Shown here: positions 24,911-33,693 of the stretch, one piece after another | Layout: each line of letters starts with the position of its first letter | Numbering within the stretch: the first letter of the stretch is position 1 | Source: Bordetella pseudohinzii | GTDB lineage: Bacteria; Pseudomonadota; Gammaproteobacteria; Burkholderiales; Burkholderiaceae_B | DNA: 64,000 nucleotides | Direction: 5' to 3' | Assembly: GCF_000657795.2 (NCBI RefSeq) | Contig: NZ_JHEP02000019.1 | Span: 1 to 64,000, forward strand | Position numbers and translations under genes: made by a program | Notes under the pieces: model-generated | What the model was told of the DNA's origin: nothing | Databases searched by the model: none | Seen by the model: only the letters and a program-made list of their open reading frames with translations

Positions 24911-25680
24911 AAGAGGTCGCGATTACGGCGACCCTACTTGAGAAAATAGCGTCTGGTCTTGGACCGGACGCTATTTTAGTAGGGGGACAAGCGCTGGCAA
25001 CTTGGGTCGCATTTTATAGAATTGATGCGTATGAGCATCTTGTCGGCCCCTCAATCAGCGATGATGCAGATTTTCTTGGCGTGCGCAGCAACGTCATGGA
25101 AATTGCCACGACAACACACGGGACATCAGTTTTTCCTACGCCAAGGGAAATAACTGCACTTGTTGGTCAGGTTCATATCCCCGTTAGCCAGACCGAGTTT
25201 GTGAATGTCGATGTTCTACATCGAATTGTTGGTCTTGATGCAGCTGCAATAAGAAATAATGCCCAAACGTTGCAGATTGGGGATGCGGCACTACGCATTA
25301 TGAGCCCGCTCGACATTCTGGTGAGTCGCGTTGAGAATTTGCGCAAGTTAGAAGATAAGCGGAATAGCCAGGGAATTATGCAAGCCAGACTCGCTATTCC
25401 GGTTGTGCGGGCGCATATCTTGGAGTACCTGAATGCGAATGAAGAGAAGCCAGCAATTAGCCTGATCGAGCGGGTCGCAAAAATTGCCAAAAGCGCCGCT
25501 GGGAGAATGGCAACGCGCGATTTCGGCGTCTCTTTTTTGTTGGCTATTCCTCACGAAGCAGTTAAAAACGCGCATTTCCAAAAAATTCGGTGGCCGCGAA
25601 TGGTCAATGAATTAAATATGGCGGCTGGCCTTCCTTGCGGGCCGGTGAGGACACGATCTAAATCCGGCCTCAAACGGTGA
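24907..25680 (+). CDS. Nucleotidyltransferase-like protein, putative toxin
   Basis: 257 residues. Near the N-terminus AILVGGQALATWV and then SISDDADFLG reproduce the GG-x(n)-D-x-D pattern of the polymerase-beta-type nucleotidyltransferase fold (AbiEii/MNT-like). The later SPLDILVSRVENLRKLEDKR segment fits the same superfamily. The DNA is visibly less GC-rich than the tra genes, suggesting recent acquisition. It is coupled to a small upstream gene. It could be a toxin, an RNA-modifying enzyme or an abortive-infection protein. Confidence 0.7.
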   Translation: MKEVAITATLLEKIASGLGPDAILVGGQALATWVAFYRIDAYEHLVGPSISDDADFLGVRSNVMEIATTTHGTSVFPTPREITALVGQVHIPVSQTEFVNVDVLHRIVGLDAAAIRNNAQTLQIGDAALRIMSPLDILVSRVENLRKLEDKRNSQGIMQARLAIPVVRAHILEYLNANEEKPAISLIERVAKIAKSAAGRMATRDFGVSFLLAIPHEAVKNAHFQKIRWPRMVNELNMAAGLPCGPVRTRSKSGLKR

Positions 25681-25699
25681 GCCAATCGGCATGATTGGC
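25681..25699 (+). terminator. Hairpin after the nucleotidyltransferase gene
   Basis: GCCAATC-GGCAT-GATTGGC begins right at the stop codon. There is no T-run, so termination is uncertain. The 430-base gap that follows holds a short TTCCCTA/TAGGGAA repeat (25746-25773), a parS-like site and otherwise GC-rich sequence without a gene I can support. Confidence 0.4.
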
Positions 25700-26007
25700 A
25701 GGGCGCTGAATACGCTGCTATCGCAATCGCCACGACAGCGAAGCCTTCCCTAAGCTTAGTTGCACCTAGGGAATTTGCATTTTCAAGGGCCGTGCCGAAG
25801 GCAAGGGGCCGCCCGGAGGCCGCACGCGGAGCGCAGCCGCAGGCGAGCACCGATCGGGTGAGGACGGCAGCGAAGCGCGCCCTTGCGTGAGGCAGGGGGG
25901 TTTTAAGCTAGTGGCAGGAAGGAAGTCGGCTTGGGTTGCCGGCTACCTTCCTGACGACAGAGGGCGACTCGCTCCCTTCCGGGGAAGGGCGGGGGGTCCG
26001 GGATCGG

Positions 26008-26023
26008 CTTGCACCGGTGCAAG
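26008..26023. repeat. Remote parS-like palindrome
   Basis: A perfect CTTGCACCGGTGCAAG about 18.4 kb from the parAB cluster, in the non-coding gap between the nucleotidyltransferase and the nuclease-like gene. Confidence 0.7.
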
Positions 26024-26129
26024 CGACCTTTGCGGGCGCTTGATTTGCCGCGGAATGGCGGTTTGGGAGGGTAGGAGGTCGGAGGTTGCCATGCTTAGCT
26101 TCAACATACGATTTTCTTCTACCAAAGCA

Positions 26130-26681
26130 TCAACCTGTCTCGCCAGGTTGGCCGCCTTTTTTTCGCAACTGAGCTATTTGCGTTTCGTAGTGCGCTTCAG
26201 AGCGCGAAAGGCGTCTTCGGCGGGCAATGGCATACATTACAGCCAGTTCCGCGCCGGAGTTGGCGACATGCGCGAAGGCGCCCCAAGTATCAGGGTAGCG
26301 CCTTGCTGCTGTATAGCTCGGCCAGATATTGCCAGGCGGCACTTTGACTGATGTGATGCGTTGGCCTTTGGCCCATAGCAGACCCCACTTTGGTGGGACG
26401 TCGGCAGGAGCGAGCAGTCCTTCCGGGCAGAGATAGAATCGGTACACCCCCAGGCCACGGTCCGGTTCAATGCGTTCTGGCTTCCTCCTGTCCGCAAGGA
26501 AGTCGTCCCGGCTTGTTTTCGCCTCGACGAGCAGAGAACACTGGCTCCTAAAAGCGAGGATGTCCGGTTGCTCGCGACTTCCCACCGCACGGATCTCTGT
26601 AACGATTACCGGAAAGCCCTGGCGCTGGGCCTATCGGGCGCCGAGCTCGACCAGGTCTGTATGTGCCAGCCCTGCTTTCAT
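26130..26681 (-). pseudogene. Nuclease-like gene interrupted by an amber codon
   Basis: The gene should start at the ATG at 26681, which has a perfect AGGAGG upstream and overlaps the previous stop as ATGA. Codon 17 is TAG (plus-strand CTA at 26631-26633), where GARW would be expected if the base were TGG. The downstream frame is intact: GSREQPDILAF, then LLVEAKTSRDDFLADRRKPE, which has the E-x-K of PD-(D/E)xK nuclease-like folds, and RFYLCPEGLL. A GTG at 26585 might restart translation without the N-terminus. Confidence 0.7.
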
Positions 26682-27076
26682 AGAGCCTCCTTGGAATCCT
26701 TCAAGAGCGTGATGTGGTGCGCGCTTAGTAGATGGCCCATCAGATTCTCCGCGACGACGGCGCTTTGGCACCGGTACAGCAAGATGGCTCCGGGGATGGC
26801 CAGCGCCTGCAGCACGGTGGTCTGAATGACCTGTTCTATGGATTCGCCAACGAGGACCGTGCGCGTGACTAGGCCTTCTCGACCAGTGAGGTCAATCGTG
26901 CGGTTGATTGCGCAGACGACAGCCGGCGTCAGTGTGGGTCGCCGCTGCTGGTCGAACAGGAGCAAGGCGATGAGAAAGGGGATCTGACGACCGTCGTTGG
27001 TATGAAGGAGATAGGCAGGGGTGCTTTTTATCTGGGAGATTTCGGGTTGCCCTGCCCGAGGTGCACTGGTGGTCAT
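26678..27076 (-). CDS. Hypothetical protein, 132 aa
   Basis: Starts at the ATG at 27076; the earlier open frame lacks support. Soluble, with a central hydrophobic IPFLIALLLF patch and no recognised domain. Its stop overlaps the start of the interrupted nuclease-like gene, so the two form an operon. Function unknown. Confidence 0.55.
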   Translation of the reverse strand: MTTSAPRAGQPEISQIKSTPAYLLHTNDGRQIPFLIALLLFDQQRRPTLTPAVVCAINRTIDLTGREGLVTRTVLVGESIEQVIQTTVLQALAIPGAILLYRCQSAVVAENLMGHLLSAHHITLLKDSKEAL

Positions 27077-27252
27077 GATTTGTGAGCGGCCGTCGTGATG
27101 TTGAGTATGGAGAAGGCGGTGGGAATCGACACTGCTGCCACAGTCAATGCATCCTGGGGGAGCACGATTGCGTCTCCGCCAGCGTCGGCACGCCGCCACT
27201 TGTAACTGGTACGCATCATGCTGCCCAACCAGGCTTAGAGGCAGCTCGAGAT

Positions 27253-27285
27253 GACTCGCGCATCTGTAATCCAGGTGCGCGAGTC
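27253..27285. repeat. Inverted repeat with 10-bp arms
   Basis: GACTCGCGCA and TGCGCGAGTC are separated by 13 bases. It lies in the 336-base divergent gap 27077-27412, which otherwise holds only operator copy 4. Possible RNA hairpin or binding site. Confidence 0.5.
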
Positions 27286-27373
27286 GGTGGTGCGCATCTT
27301 GAGCGATTGTCTGAGCAGACCGCCAGATAGGTGTTGGCGGCGAACCACCGGTTTGTATTTGCCATTTAATTTT

Positions 27374-27391
27374 GTATCATATACACGATAC
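27374..27391. promoter_or_regulatory. Plasmid-wide operator, copy 4
   Basis: GTATCATATACACGATAC (one arm mismatch) lies 22 bases ahead of the transglycosylase gene that opens the trbA-trbC operon. The distance to the start is the same as for copy 3. Confidence 0.75.
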
Positions 27392-27412
27392 GAAATTGGA
27401 TCAAGACGAGCC

Positions 27413-27811
27413 ATGCTGCCAATGCCTGCCACCGTGCAAAGCCTGCCGGCCTGCGTTTACCAGGCCGCTCACGATTATTCGTTGCCCCCCCGGGGCTTGA
27501 TCGCGCTGTGGTTGACCGAGGGCGGCGGCGTCGGCACGCAGAGCCGGAACAAGAACGGCACCATTGACTACGGGCCAATGCAGATCAACACCGTCTGGCT
27601 GAACCGGCTGGCGAAGGATTTCGGCGTGACGGCAGAGATGCTGACGAATGATTTCTGCTTTTCGGTAAGAGCGGGGGCCTACATCTTGCGCTATGAGATT
27701 AACCAAGCCGGCGGCAGTTTTTGGGATGGCGTGGGTCATTACCATTCCCGCACGCCGGAATTCAAATACAAGTACATCCAGCGTGTGTACAAGAATTCGC
27801 TGAGGTTTTGA
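27413..27811 (+). CDS. Lytic transglycosylase of the transfer system
   Basis: 132 residues from the ATG at 27413 (the frame is open through the operator but without a site). The SLT-type catalytic core is visible: the likely catalytic glutamate in LTEGGGVGTQS, then YGPMQINTVWLNRL and a GHYHSRTPEFKYKYIQRVY tail, as in VirB1/R64 PilT. No clear signal peptide is seen, though the N-terminus is short. It would open gaps in peptidoglycan for the envelope complex or pilus. First gene of a long operon. Confidence 0.85.
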   Translation: MLPMPATVQSLPACVYQAAHDYSLPPRGLIALWLTEGGGVGTQSRNKNGTIDYGPMQINTVWLNRLAKDFGVTAEMLTNDFCFSVRAGAYILRYEINQAGGSFWDGVGHYHSRTPEFKYKYIQRVYKNSLRF

Positions 27812-27813
27812 TC

Positions 27814-28992
27814 ATGGCGACGCCATCCCCGCGCGGCCCATTCCGCGACATGGGCACCATCTATCTGGGCTTGAGCCTAGGCCTGGCGGCGATTGGGGTT
27901 GCGATCTGGTATCTACGCCACGCCGAGCTCAGTTACTACGGGTTGAAGTGGGCATGGACCCAGCTTGGCTGGCTGGATTGGGAATTCATGCCACGCGCAA
28001 TTCGGCAATGGCGGACGGAAGTCGCACAGCTCGCTAGGAACCCGCAAGCGCTCAGCTTTGGTCAACTCGTGGCTGTGCTGAACACAGCTGGTTATTTCTT
28101 CGTACCCTTGCCTGTGTTAATGACGATTCGAGCCATGGTCGCGGCGCATCGGCATCGAGCAATGAAGACCCGGCGCGTTATCACTGTCGAAACCTTGCCC
28201 TGGCTGATGGCTCAACATCAGCCGGCCGGTATTCCGGTGCTCTACTACGGAGACCTGCTGAACACCGATCCACCGGAGCAGCGTTGGTCTCAGCACCCTG
28301 AAGAGTGGGTGGCTGAGCACGGCGTGCTGATCAACCATGAGCTGGATCGGCATAAATGCAGGCGCCTCTTTATCGCACAGCTCGGCAGACGGATGGAGTC
28401 TGTACATGAGTTGAGCGGTCCCGCCCGCGCCCTATTCGCCGTTTTCGCGCAGCAGGTCTGTTCCCGAGCGCGCGACCGGGACAAGGCGCTGGATCTGCTC
28501 GATGCGCTCAATAAGTCTTGCCATCACCATACCTTTGAAGGTCGGCCTGGCTACCCCGACTTGACACTCGCAGAGAAGACTTTCAAGAAGTATGCGGATC
28601 ATCCCGAAATACAGGCCCTCCTCCGTCAACATTCGTATGAACGGACATTCATGTCGGCGCTGCACAAGCGGGCGTGCTACTCGGGCAATCTCGAGGTCGT
28701 TACCAGTGCTTCGCTGGCGTCTGTTGGTGCCGGCGACTTCGCCAGCGTGAATTTCCGTTGGCTCAAGGGAATGGACCGGACGCTTTGGTACACGCTTAAC
28801 TGCACCGGACGGCAAGCCCCATTTGTCGAGAATGCTGGTGTCTATACGCAAACGCTCTGGGAGCAGTTCGCTGCCGATGTTGGCTATGAGCTTCCGGAGC
28901 CCTATGTCGACGATGCGATCGACGGCCTGCATGGCCACCTAGTCAAGATCAAGCTCATTTCAAAGGAACAGACAAATGCTAAGGCCCCATGA
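27814..28992 (+). CDS. trbA: TrbA/DotM (IcmP) coupling-complex membrane protein
   Basis: 392 residues from the ATG at 27814. Two N-terminal membrane segments (about 15-35 and 85-105) precede a cytoplasmic domain with LPWLMAQHQPAGIPVLYYGDLL and the C-terminal FRWLKGMDRTLWYTLNCTGRQAPFVENA-type region characteristic of DotM/TrbA. DotM partners with DotL. The gene overlaps trbB by 17 bases. Confidence 0.88.
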   Translation: MATPSPRGPFRDMGTIYLGLSLGLAAIGVAIWYLRHAELSYYGLKWAWTQLGWLDWEFMPRAIRQWRTEVAQLARNPQALSFGQLVAVLNTAGYFFVPLPVLMTIRAMVAAHRHRAMKTRRVITVETLPWLMAQHQPAGIPVLYYGDLLNTDPPEQRWSQHPEEWVAEHGVLINHELDRHKCRRLFIAQLGRRMESVHELSGPARALFAVFAQQVCSRARDRDKALDLLDALNKSCHHHTFEGRPGYPDLTLAEKTFKKYADHPEIQALLRQHSYERTFMSALHKRACYSGNLEVVTSASLASVGAGDFASVNFRWLKGMDRTLWYTLNCTGRQAPFVENAGVYTQTLWEQFAADVGYELPEPYVDDAIDGLHGHLVKIKLISKEQTNAKAP

Positions 28993-29941
28993 CATTGTCC
29001 AACTCCGCGACCAAAAGTTGGTAATGCGTTTCGGGTTAACAGGGATTATGCAGTCGATGTGCGTCTTGAGCCTCGGCAACTATTGCCGTCTCTATCGTGA
29101 GGGCTCTGAGCTTCGTGCGCGCTTCACGGACCGGGATGATGTGATCGTCGAGCGATTCCCGACCGAAGCGCTGGCAGAAAATGCGCTGGGGGTTGCATCG
29201 GAAGCGCTGAGCGCCCAGATCCCTGAGAGGCGGGTAAAGAATGCGCGCTGGAAGCGGTGGTTGCCATGGATTGTTTCTCCGATCATCCTGCTGGCCGTGC
29301 TGGAAGGCCTCTACCTTTACCTGGCGTCCGCTGAAGAACCGGGCAGTATGCCGCCGGCGGTTGGAAACGCTACAAAGCAGCAGGAGCTGCGACCTGCTAC
29401 GCCGTCGCCACAATCCGCTACCCCTGCTCGGGCGCAACGGGAGCCGGTACTTGAGCCTGCGAAGCTCGCCCAATTGCTAGGCGATGCGGTCGCGAAAGGA
29501 AGGTACTCTGTCCCCTATGCCGCTCATGGCGATCAGAGTGGACGGCAGACCCTCTACGTTTTCTCCGATCCGAATTGCATTTATTGCCGTCGCTTCGATT
29601 CACAACTGAAGACGCTAGGTGAGAAGTACACGGTACATCTCTTTCCCGTCTCGGTAGTGGGCGAAGAATCATCCTTGCGTATCGGCGAACAGGTGCTGTG
29701 CATGCCGCCGGCGGAGCGCACCGCATGGTGGGAAAAGGCGCTGCAAGGTGTCGTGATGCCCGCGGGTGAGGCAAGCGAGGCCTGCCGTCAGGCAGTTGGC
29801 GATAACGATCAGGTTTTTCGTGCGCTGCAGTTCCGAGGGACGCCAACCATTCTCAATGGGCTGGGTCAAGAGGTGCCCGAGTGGATACCCCACACTGCCG
29901 AAGCCCTAGACGCCTGGATGCAGTCAGGGCGTGGACAATGA
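28976..29941 (+). CDS. trbB: TrbB, thioredoxin/DsbC-like transfer protein
   Basis: 321 residues. A cytoplasmic N-terminus of about 90 residues is followed by one span (WIVSPIILLAVLEGLYLYLA), a proline-rich linker, and a periplasmic thioredoxin fold with FSDPNCIYCRRF (CxxC) near residue 205 and the cis-proline loop RGTPTI near residue 289. It probably helps fold cysteine-containing transfer or pilus proteins. The stop overlaps the primase start as ATGA. Confidence 0.88.
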   Translation: MLRPHDIVQLRDQKLVMRFGLTGIMQSMCVLSLGNYCRLYREGSELRARFTDRDDVIVERFPTEALAENALGVASEALSAQIPERRVKNARWKRWLPWIVSPIILLAVLEGLYLYLASAEEPGSMPPAVGNATKQQELRPATPSPQSATPARAQREPVLEPAKLAQLLGDAVAKGRYSVPYAAHGDQSGRQTLYVFSDPNCIYCRRFDSQLKTLGEKYTVHLFPVSVVGEESSLRIGEQVLCMPPAERTAWWEKALQGVVMPAGEASEACRQAVGDNDQVFRALQFRGTPTILNGLGQEVPEWIPHTAEALDAWMQSGRGQ

Positions 29942-31230
29942 GCCAGGGACGGCGATACTCGCACGAATTCTTGGCGGAGCTTCGCGTGAAGGTCGATCTC
30001 GTTGCCCTGGTCGGCGAGCGGGTCAAGCTACGCCGCACCGGCGGAAAGTACGTCGGGAAGTGTCCCTTTCATGAAGACAGGAAGCCGTCATTTCAGATCG
30101 ACCCTGCCGAGGGATTCTATAAATGTTGGGGATGCGGCAAGACGGGCGATGCAGTGCAGTGGGTGCGTGAGCGCTTCGGCACTGCGTTCGTTGAGGCCGT
30201 CGAGCAATTGGCCAGGCACGCAGGGATAGAGCTACCAAGGGCGGAGGTCGGGCAGGCCAGAGAGTCGCGCAAGCACCTGGCACCGTTGTACCAAGCTTTG
30301 GCCGAGGCGCAGCGGATCTACTGGAGCGGTATGGCCAAGAGCCCGATGGCCGGCGCTTTCCTGCGCGAGGAGCGCGGCCTGAAGCCGGAGATCATCCAAA
30401 AATTCGAGCTTGGGGCCGTCGGGCGCGGCGTGTTGCAGCTCTTGCGCAGGCCCGATCAGGTATTGCTCGCTGCTGGCTTGGCGGTACAGGGAGAGCACGG
30501 CCGCGTGTACGACCGCTTTCGCAATCGTGTGATGTTCCCTATTCGGAATGAGCGGGGGCATCTCGTAAGCTTCGCCGGTCGATCGCTGACGAAGGCCGAT
30601 CATATTCCAAAGTACCTGAATGGCCCCGAGACAGAACTCTTCCACAAGGAGCGTGAGCTGTATGGCCTCCATCTGGCGAAGAGCGAGATCCGCAAACAGA
30701 AGCGAGCTGTGGTGGTGGAGGGTTATTTCGATGTGATCCAGGGGCACCAGGCGGGCGATATGTGCCTAGTGGCGTCAATGGGCACGGCAATCAGCCACTC
30801 TCAAGTGCTGCGCCTCCTGCAACTCACAGATGAGATTGTATTTGTGTTCGATGGTGATGGGCCGGGCCGCAAGGCCTCGCTGGCCGCCGCGAAGGTTTTC
30901 CTGGCTGCGATGGGCGATGGCAAGTCGGCGCGATTTGCTTTCTTACCTGATGACCACGATCCGGACTCCTTTCTGCGATGCTACGGGATCATTGAGTGGC
31001 AAAGCCTGCTGGCTTCAGCGTTGCCCCTGAGCCAGGTCTTGGCCAGGTATGTCAGCCATGGCCTAGACCTTGCAGTCCCTGAATGCCAGGTTGTTGCAGC
31101 GGGCAAAGCGAGGGAGTGCCTCAACCTTATCAAGGATGCGCCCATGTACGCGAAGGCTTTGTCTGCACACCTGGAGCGCGTCACCCGAATTCCCCTTGCT
31201 ACAGAACATACAAAGTGGAGAGCATCGTGA
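29938..31230 (+). CDS. DnaG-type DNA primase of the plasmid
   Basis: 430 residues from the ATG at 29938. The N-terminal CHC2 zinc finger is intact (CPFHEDRKPSF then FYKCWGCGKTGD), followed by the catalytic core (RFRNRVMFPI, GRSLT) and a TOPRIM domain with VVVEGYFDVI and FVFDGDGPGRKA. The C-terminal helicase-binding domain of chromosomal DnaG is short or absent. It could prime the incoming strand in the recipient or support plasmid replication. It is embedded in the coupling-protein operon, between trbB and trbC. Confidence 0.92.
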   Translation: MSQGRRYSHEFLAELRVKVDLVALVGERVKLRRTGGKYVGKCPFHEDRKPSFQIDPAEGFYKCWGCGKTGDAVQWVRERFGTAFVEAVEQLARHAGIELPRAEVGQARESRKHLAPLYQALAEAQRIYWSGMAKSPMAGAFLREERGLKPEIIQKFELGAVGRGVLQLLRRPDQVLLAAGLAVQGEHGRVYDRFRNRVMFPIRNERGHLVSFAGRSLTKADHIPKYLNGPETELFHKERELYGLHLAKSEIRKQKRAVVVEGYFDVIQGHQAGDMCLVASMGTAISHSQVLRLLQLTDEIVFVFDGDGPGRKASLAAAKVFLAAMGDGKSARFAFLPDDHDPDSFLRCYGIIEWQSLLASALPLSQVLARYVSHGLDLAVPECQVVAAGKARECLNLIKDAPMYAKALSAHLERVTRIPLATEHTKWRAS

Positions 31231-31457
31231 CTGGAACTCCGTGCCCTCACGTACTGATCCAGCAGATCGAGACGGCCATCAACTATTGGCGCGCCCAGGC
31301 AAACGGGACCGACGGTATTTCAATTTCCCGCGAAGTCTCCGTACTCGCGGACTGCTACGGCATGATGATCTATGCGGGGGTCAGCACTGTGCCGGTCACG
31401 GCATTGGCGCCGGCGCAGCTGCGGGCGTTGAAGCTTGCGTCGTCGGCTCTCGCGTGA
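31227..31457 (+). CDS. DUF3717-type small protein
   Basis: 76 residues starting at a GTG that overlaps the primase stop as GTGA; the longer frame upstream is antifunctional because it runs through the primase. The motif IETAINYWRAQ and LADCYGMMIYAGV fit the small DUF3717 family found in beta-proteobacteria. Function unknown. Confidence 0.7.
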   Translation: MTGTPCPHVLIQQIETAINYWRAQANGTDGISISREVSVLADCYGMMIYAGVSTVPVTALAPAQLRALKLASSALA

Positions 31458-31471
31458 AAATGAGATAAATC

Positions 31472-33691
31472 ATGGTGGATTCTTCTGGCCAGGAACTTGA
31501 GATTCAAAAGTTGCGGCGGGATACCCGCACGCTGGGTCAGCGGCTGTTTTCCACGCTCTATAGGCCGCAGAATTTCCGCAATGCGATGCTCGTGCTGCTG
31601 GGCCTAGAGCTGTACTGGCCAGCATTTTGGCCAGGGTGGGTTGTTCTGGTATGGACACTGCGAATGAGCTTCGATGGTCAGAAGTTCCGCATGCCGTTGC
31701 GAATGCCCAAAGACATAGGCGGGTTGGACCATACGGATTTCGTGGAAGAGCGGATTGTGGAGAGAGCCTTCTGGGGCTTGATGCGCAGGTCCAAGATCAT
31801 GCGCAAGGTCCTTCCCGCCGCAGGCATGCTCTATCTGGGGTATCTACGCACGCCGGACCTTAGCGAAGTCGGGCGGGAACTTTGGTTGACCAATTCCGAC
31901 TGCCGCACGCATGCATTTGTTGCGGGCACAACTGGCTCAGGCAAGACAGAAACCTTGCTCGGAATGGTCGACAACGCGATGACGTGGTGCTCGGCCGTGC
32001 TTTACGGGGATGGCAAGGCCAGCCTGGCGCTTCCTTTTTCTATATGGGGCCTTGCTCGCCGGCACGGCCAGGAGGACAACTTCCAGCTGTTGAACTTTCT
32101 TACCGGAGGCATCGATCCATTTGAGGTTGAGCGCCTGCAGAAAGAGTTGATCGTCAAGAACATTGTCATGCTTTGGCAGAGTAATAGTTTCAATCCATTC
32201 GGCTCGAGCCCATTTGACTTCTTGCTGCAGTTGCTGGTTTCGATGCTGGTAAAGGCGGAGGGAAACGGTGCTGAGTGGCGGGACAAGGCCATCAACATGA
32301 TCGACGCGGTGCTGCGCATCCTGGCGTTCAAGCGAGCACAGGGCGAGCTGGAGATATCGGTCCAGGTTATCCGCGACGCCCTTGCCTTGCCGAACCTGGT
32401 CAAGTTCTATTTAGAGGGGCAGCAGGGGCTGCTTCCCGAGTTGGCATACTTGCCGATCAAGGCCTATTTTGAGACGGGACTTCCGGGTTTCGTACCCGCC
32501 TTGGCCCATGACCCAACGCAGTGGAATGAAGAGGTCTATAACCAGCACGGCTACTTGACAGGGCAGTTCACGCGGGTTCTGTCGTTGTTGACGGACCAGT
32601 ATGGCTACATCTTTCAGGACAAGTATCCTGAAATCGACGTCAACGATACGCTGATGAACAACCGGATCCTGGTGGTACTGATTCCTTCTTTGTCGAAGTC
32701 ACCGGAAGAGGCTGCCGCGGTGGGCAAGCTATATGCGTCGGCGATTCGGCTCTCCATGGGCATGAACCTCGGCTATCAGCTGGAAGGTAAGAAGGCCGAG
32801 GTTCTGGAGAAGCGCGGTTCGGTCGGAAGATATCCCAAGCTCCTCATCAATGACGAGCTGGCCTATTGGTTCGCCGTCGGTATGGCCGTTATGTTTGCCC
32901 AGGCACGCGAATTGAACTGCATGATGGTAGCTGCGGTTCAAGATGTGCAGGGCTTGAAGCGCGGAGAAGCGAAGGACGAATCAGCGTCTCTGATTGCCAA
33001 TACGAAGGTGAAGTGGTGTCTTGCCCTCGAGGACGCTGACGATACTTTTGAGCTAATACGAAAATCAGGGGGCCAAGGGTACTACAGCGTGTTGGCCGGG
33101 TACAACGAGTCGAGCGGTATGCTGCTCTCTTCATATGAGGCGCAGGGAGCCGCCAATATCCAGGAGAAGGATCGCGTCACGCTGAAGGAGCTGAAGAAAC
33201 TCCAGCAGGGTGAAGGTTTGGTCATCTTTAAAGACAGCGTGGTGCCTGCAGCATCCTACTATATTCCCAATGAGTTCAAGCAGTCGGAAGTGCTTGCGCC
33301 CAGAATCAATCGACTGCTTCAGATTGAGCGACCGAAGTTTACGCGGCTCGCGGCCGCTGGCGCCAAGCCCTCCGCGAACAATGCGCGCCATGCTTCCGAG
33401 ACGGTGGCTAGGCTGTTGGCAAGTGATAGGAGGCCGAGTTACCCGGATTTGGATGATCCGATCCTTGCAGCGGTGAGCCAGGTGGCAGGTAGGCTCAGCG
33501 CAAGCACGGATCTCGCTGTCACAGCCATTGAGCGTGGGATTGTTTTATATGAAGCCGCACTGCAGGCAATGCGAGAAGCGCAGCGCAATGGTACGAGCCC
33601 GTTCTTTCATCGCCCGGTCGAACCCGAATCGCCGGAGCTGATGGCGGCAGTGGACTACAACAAGCTAGATGAGTACCCGGAAGAGGATTGA
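31472..33691 (+). CDS. trbC: Type IV coupling protein TrbC/DotL (IcmO)
   Basis: 739 residues. Two N-terminal membrane segments (about 36-65) are followed by a RecA/FtsK-like motor domain with Walker A AGTTGSGKTETLL near residue 150, Walker B KLLINDELAYW near residue 455 and conserved AQARELNCMMVAAVQDVQG. The C-terminal 150 residues are variable and helical, where DotL contacts adaptors. It brings the relaxase-DNA complex to the channel. Confidence 0.93.
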   Translation: MVDSSGQELEIQKLRRDTRTLGQRLFSTLYRPQNFRNAMLVLLGLELYWPAFWPGWVVLVWTLRMSFDGQKFRMPLRMPKDIGGLDHTDFVEERIVERAFWGLMRRSKIMRKVLPAAGMLYLGYLRTPDLSEVGRELWLTNSDCRTHAFVAGTTGSGKTETLLGMVDNAMTWCSAVLYGDGKASLALPFSIWGLARRHGQEDNFQLLNFLTGGIDPFEVERLQKELIVKNIVMLWQSNSFNPFGSSPFDFLLQLLVSMLVKAEGNGAEWRDKAINMIDAVLRILAFKRAQGELEISVQVIRDALALPNLVKFYLEGQQGLLPELAYLPIKAYFETGLPGFVPALAHDPTQWNEEVYNQHGYLTGQFTRVLSLLTDQYGYIFQDKYPEIDVNDTLMNNRILVVLIPSLSKSPEEAAAVGKLYASAIRLSMGMNLGYQLEGKKAEVLEKRGSVGRYPKLLINDELAYWFAVGMAVMFAQARELNCMMVAAVQDVQGLKRGEAKDESASLIANTKVKWCLALEDADDTFELIRKSGGQGYYSVLAGYNESSGMLLSSYEAQGAANIQEKDRVTLKELKKLQQGEGLVIFKDSVVPAASYYIPNEFKQSEVLAPRINRLLQIERPKFTRLAAAGAKPSANNARHASETVARLLASDRRPSYPDLDDPILAAVSQVAGRLSASTDLAVTAIERGIVLYEAALQAMREAQRNGTSPFFHRPVEPESPELMAAVDYNKLDEYPEED

Positions 33692-33693
33692 GC

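Noticed and set aside
25681-26129. Mobile-element end or insertion sequence around 25.7-26.1 kb
   Set aside because: Short inverted repeats are present but no transposase, no target duplication and no terminal repeats of IS type.
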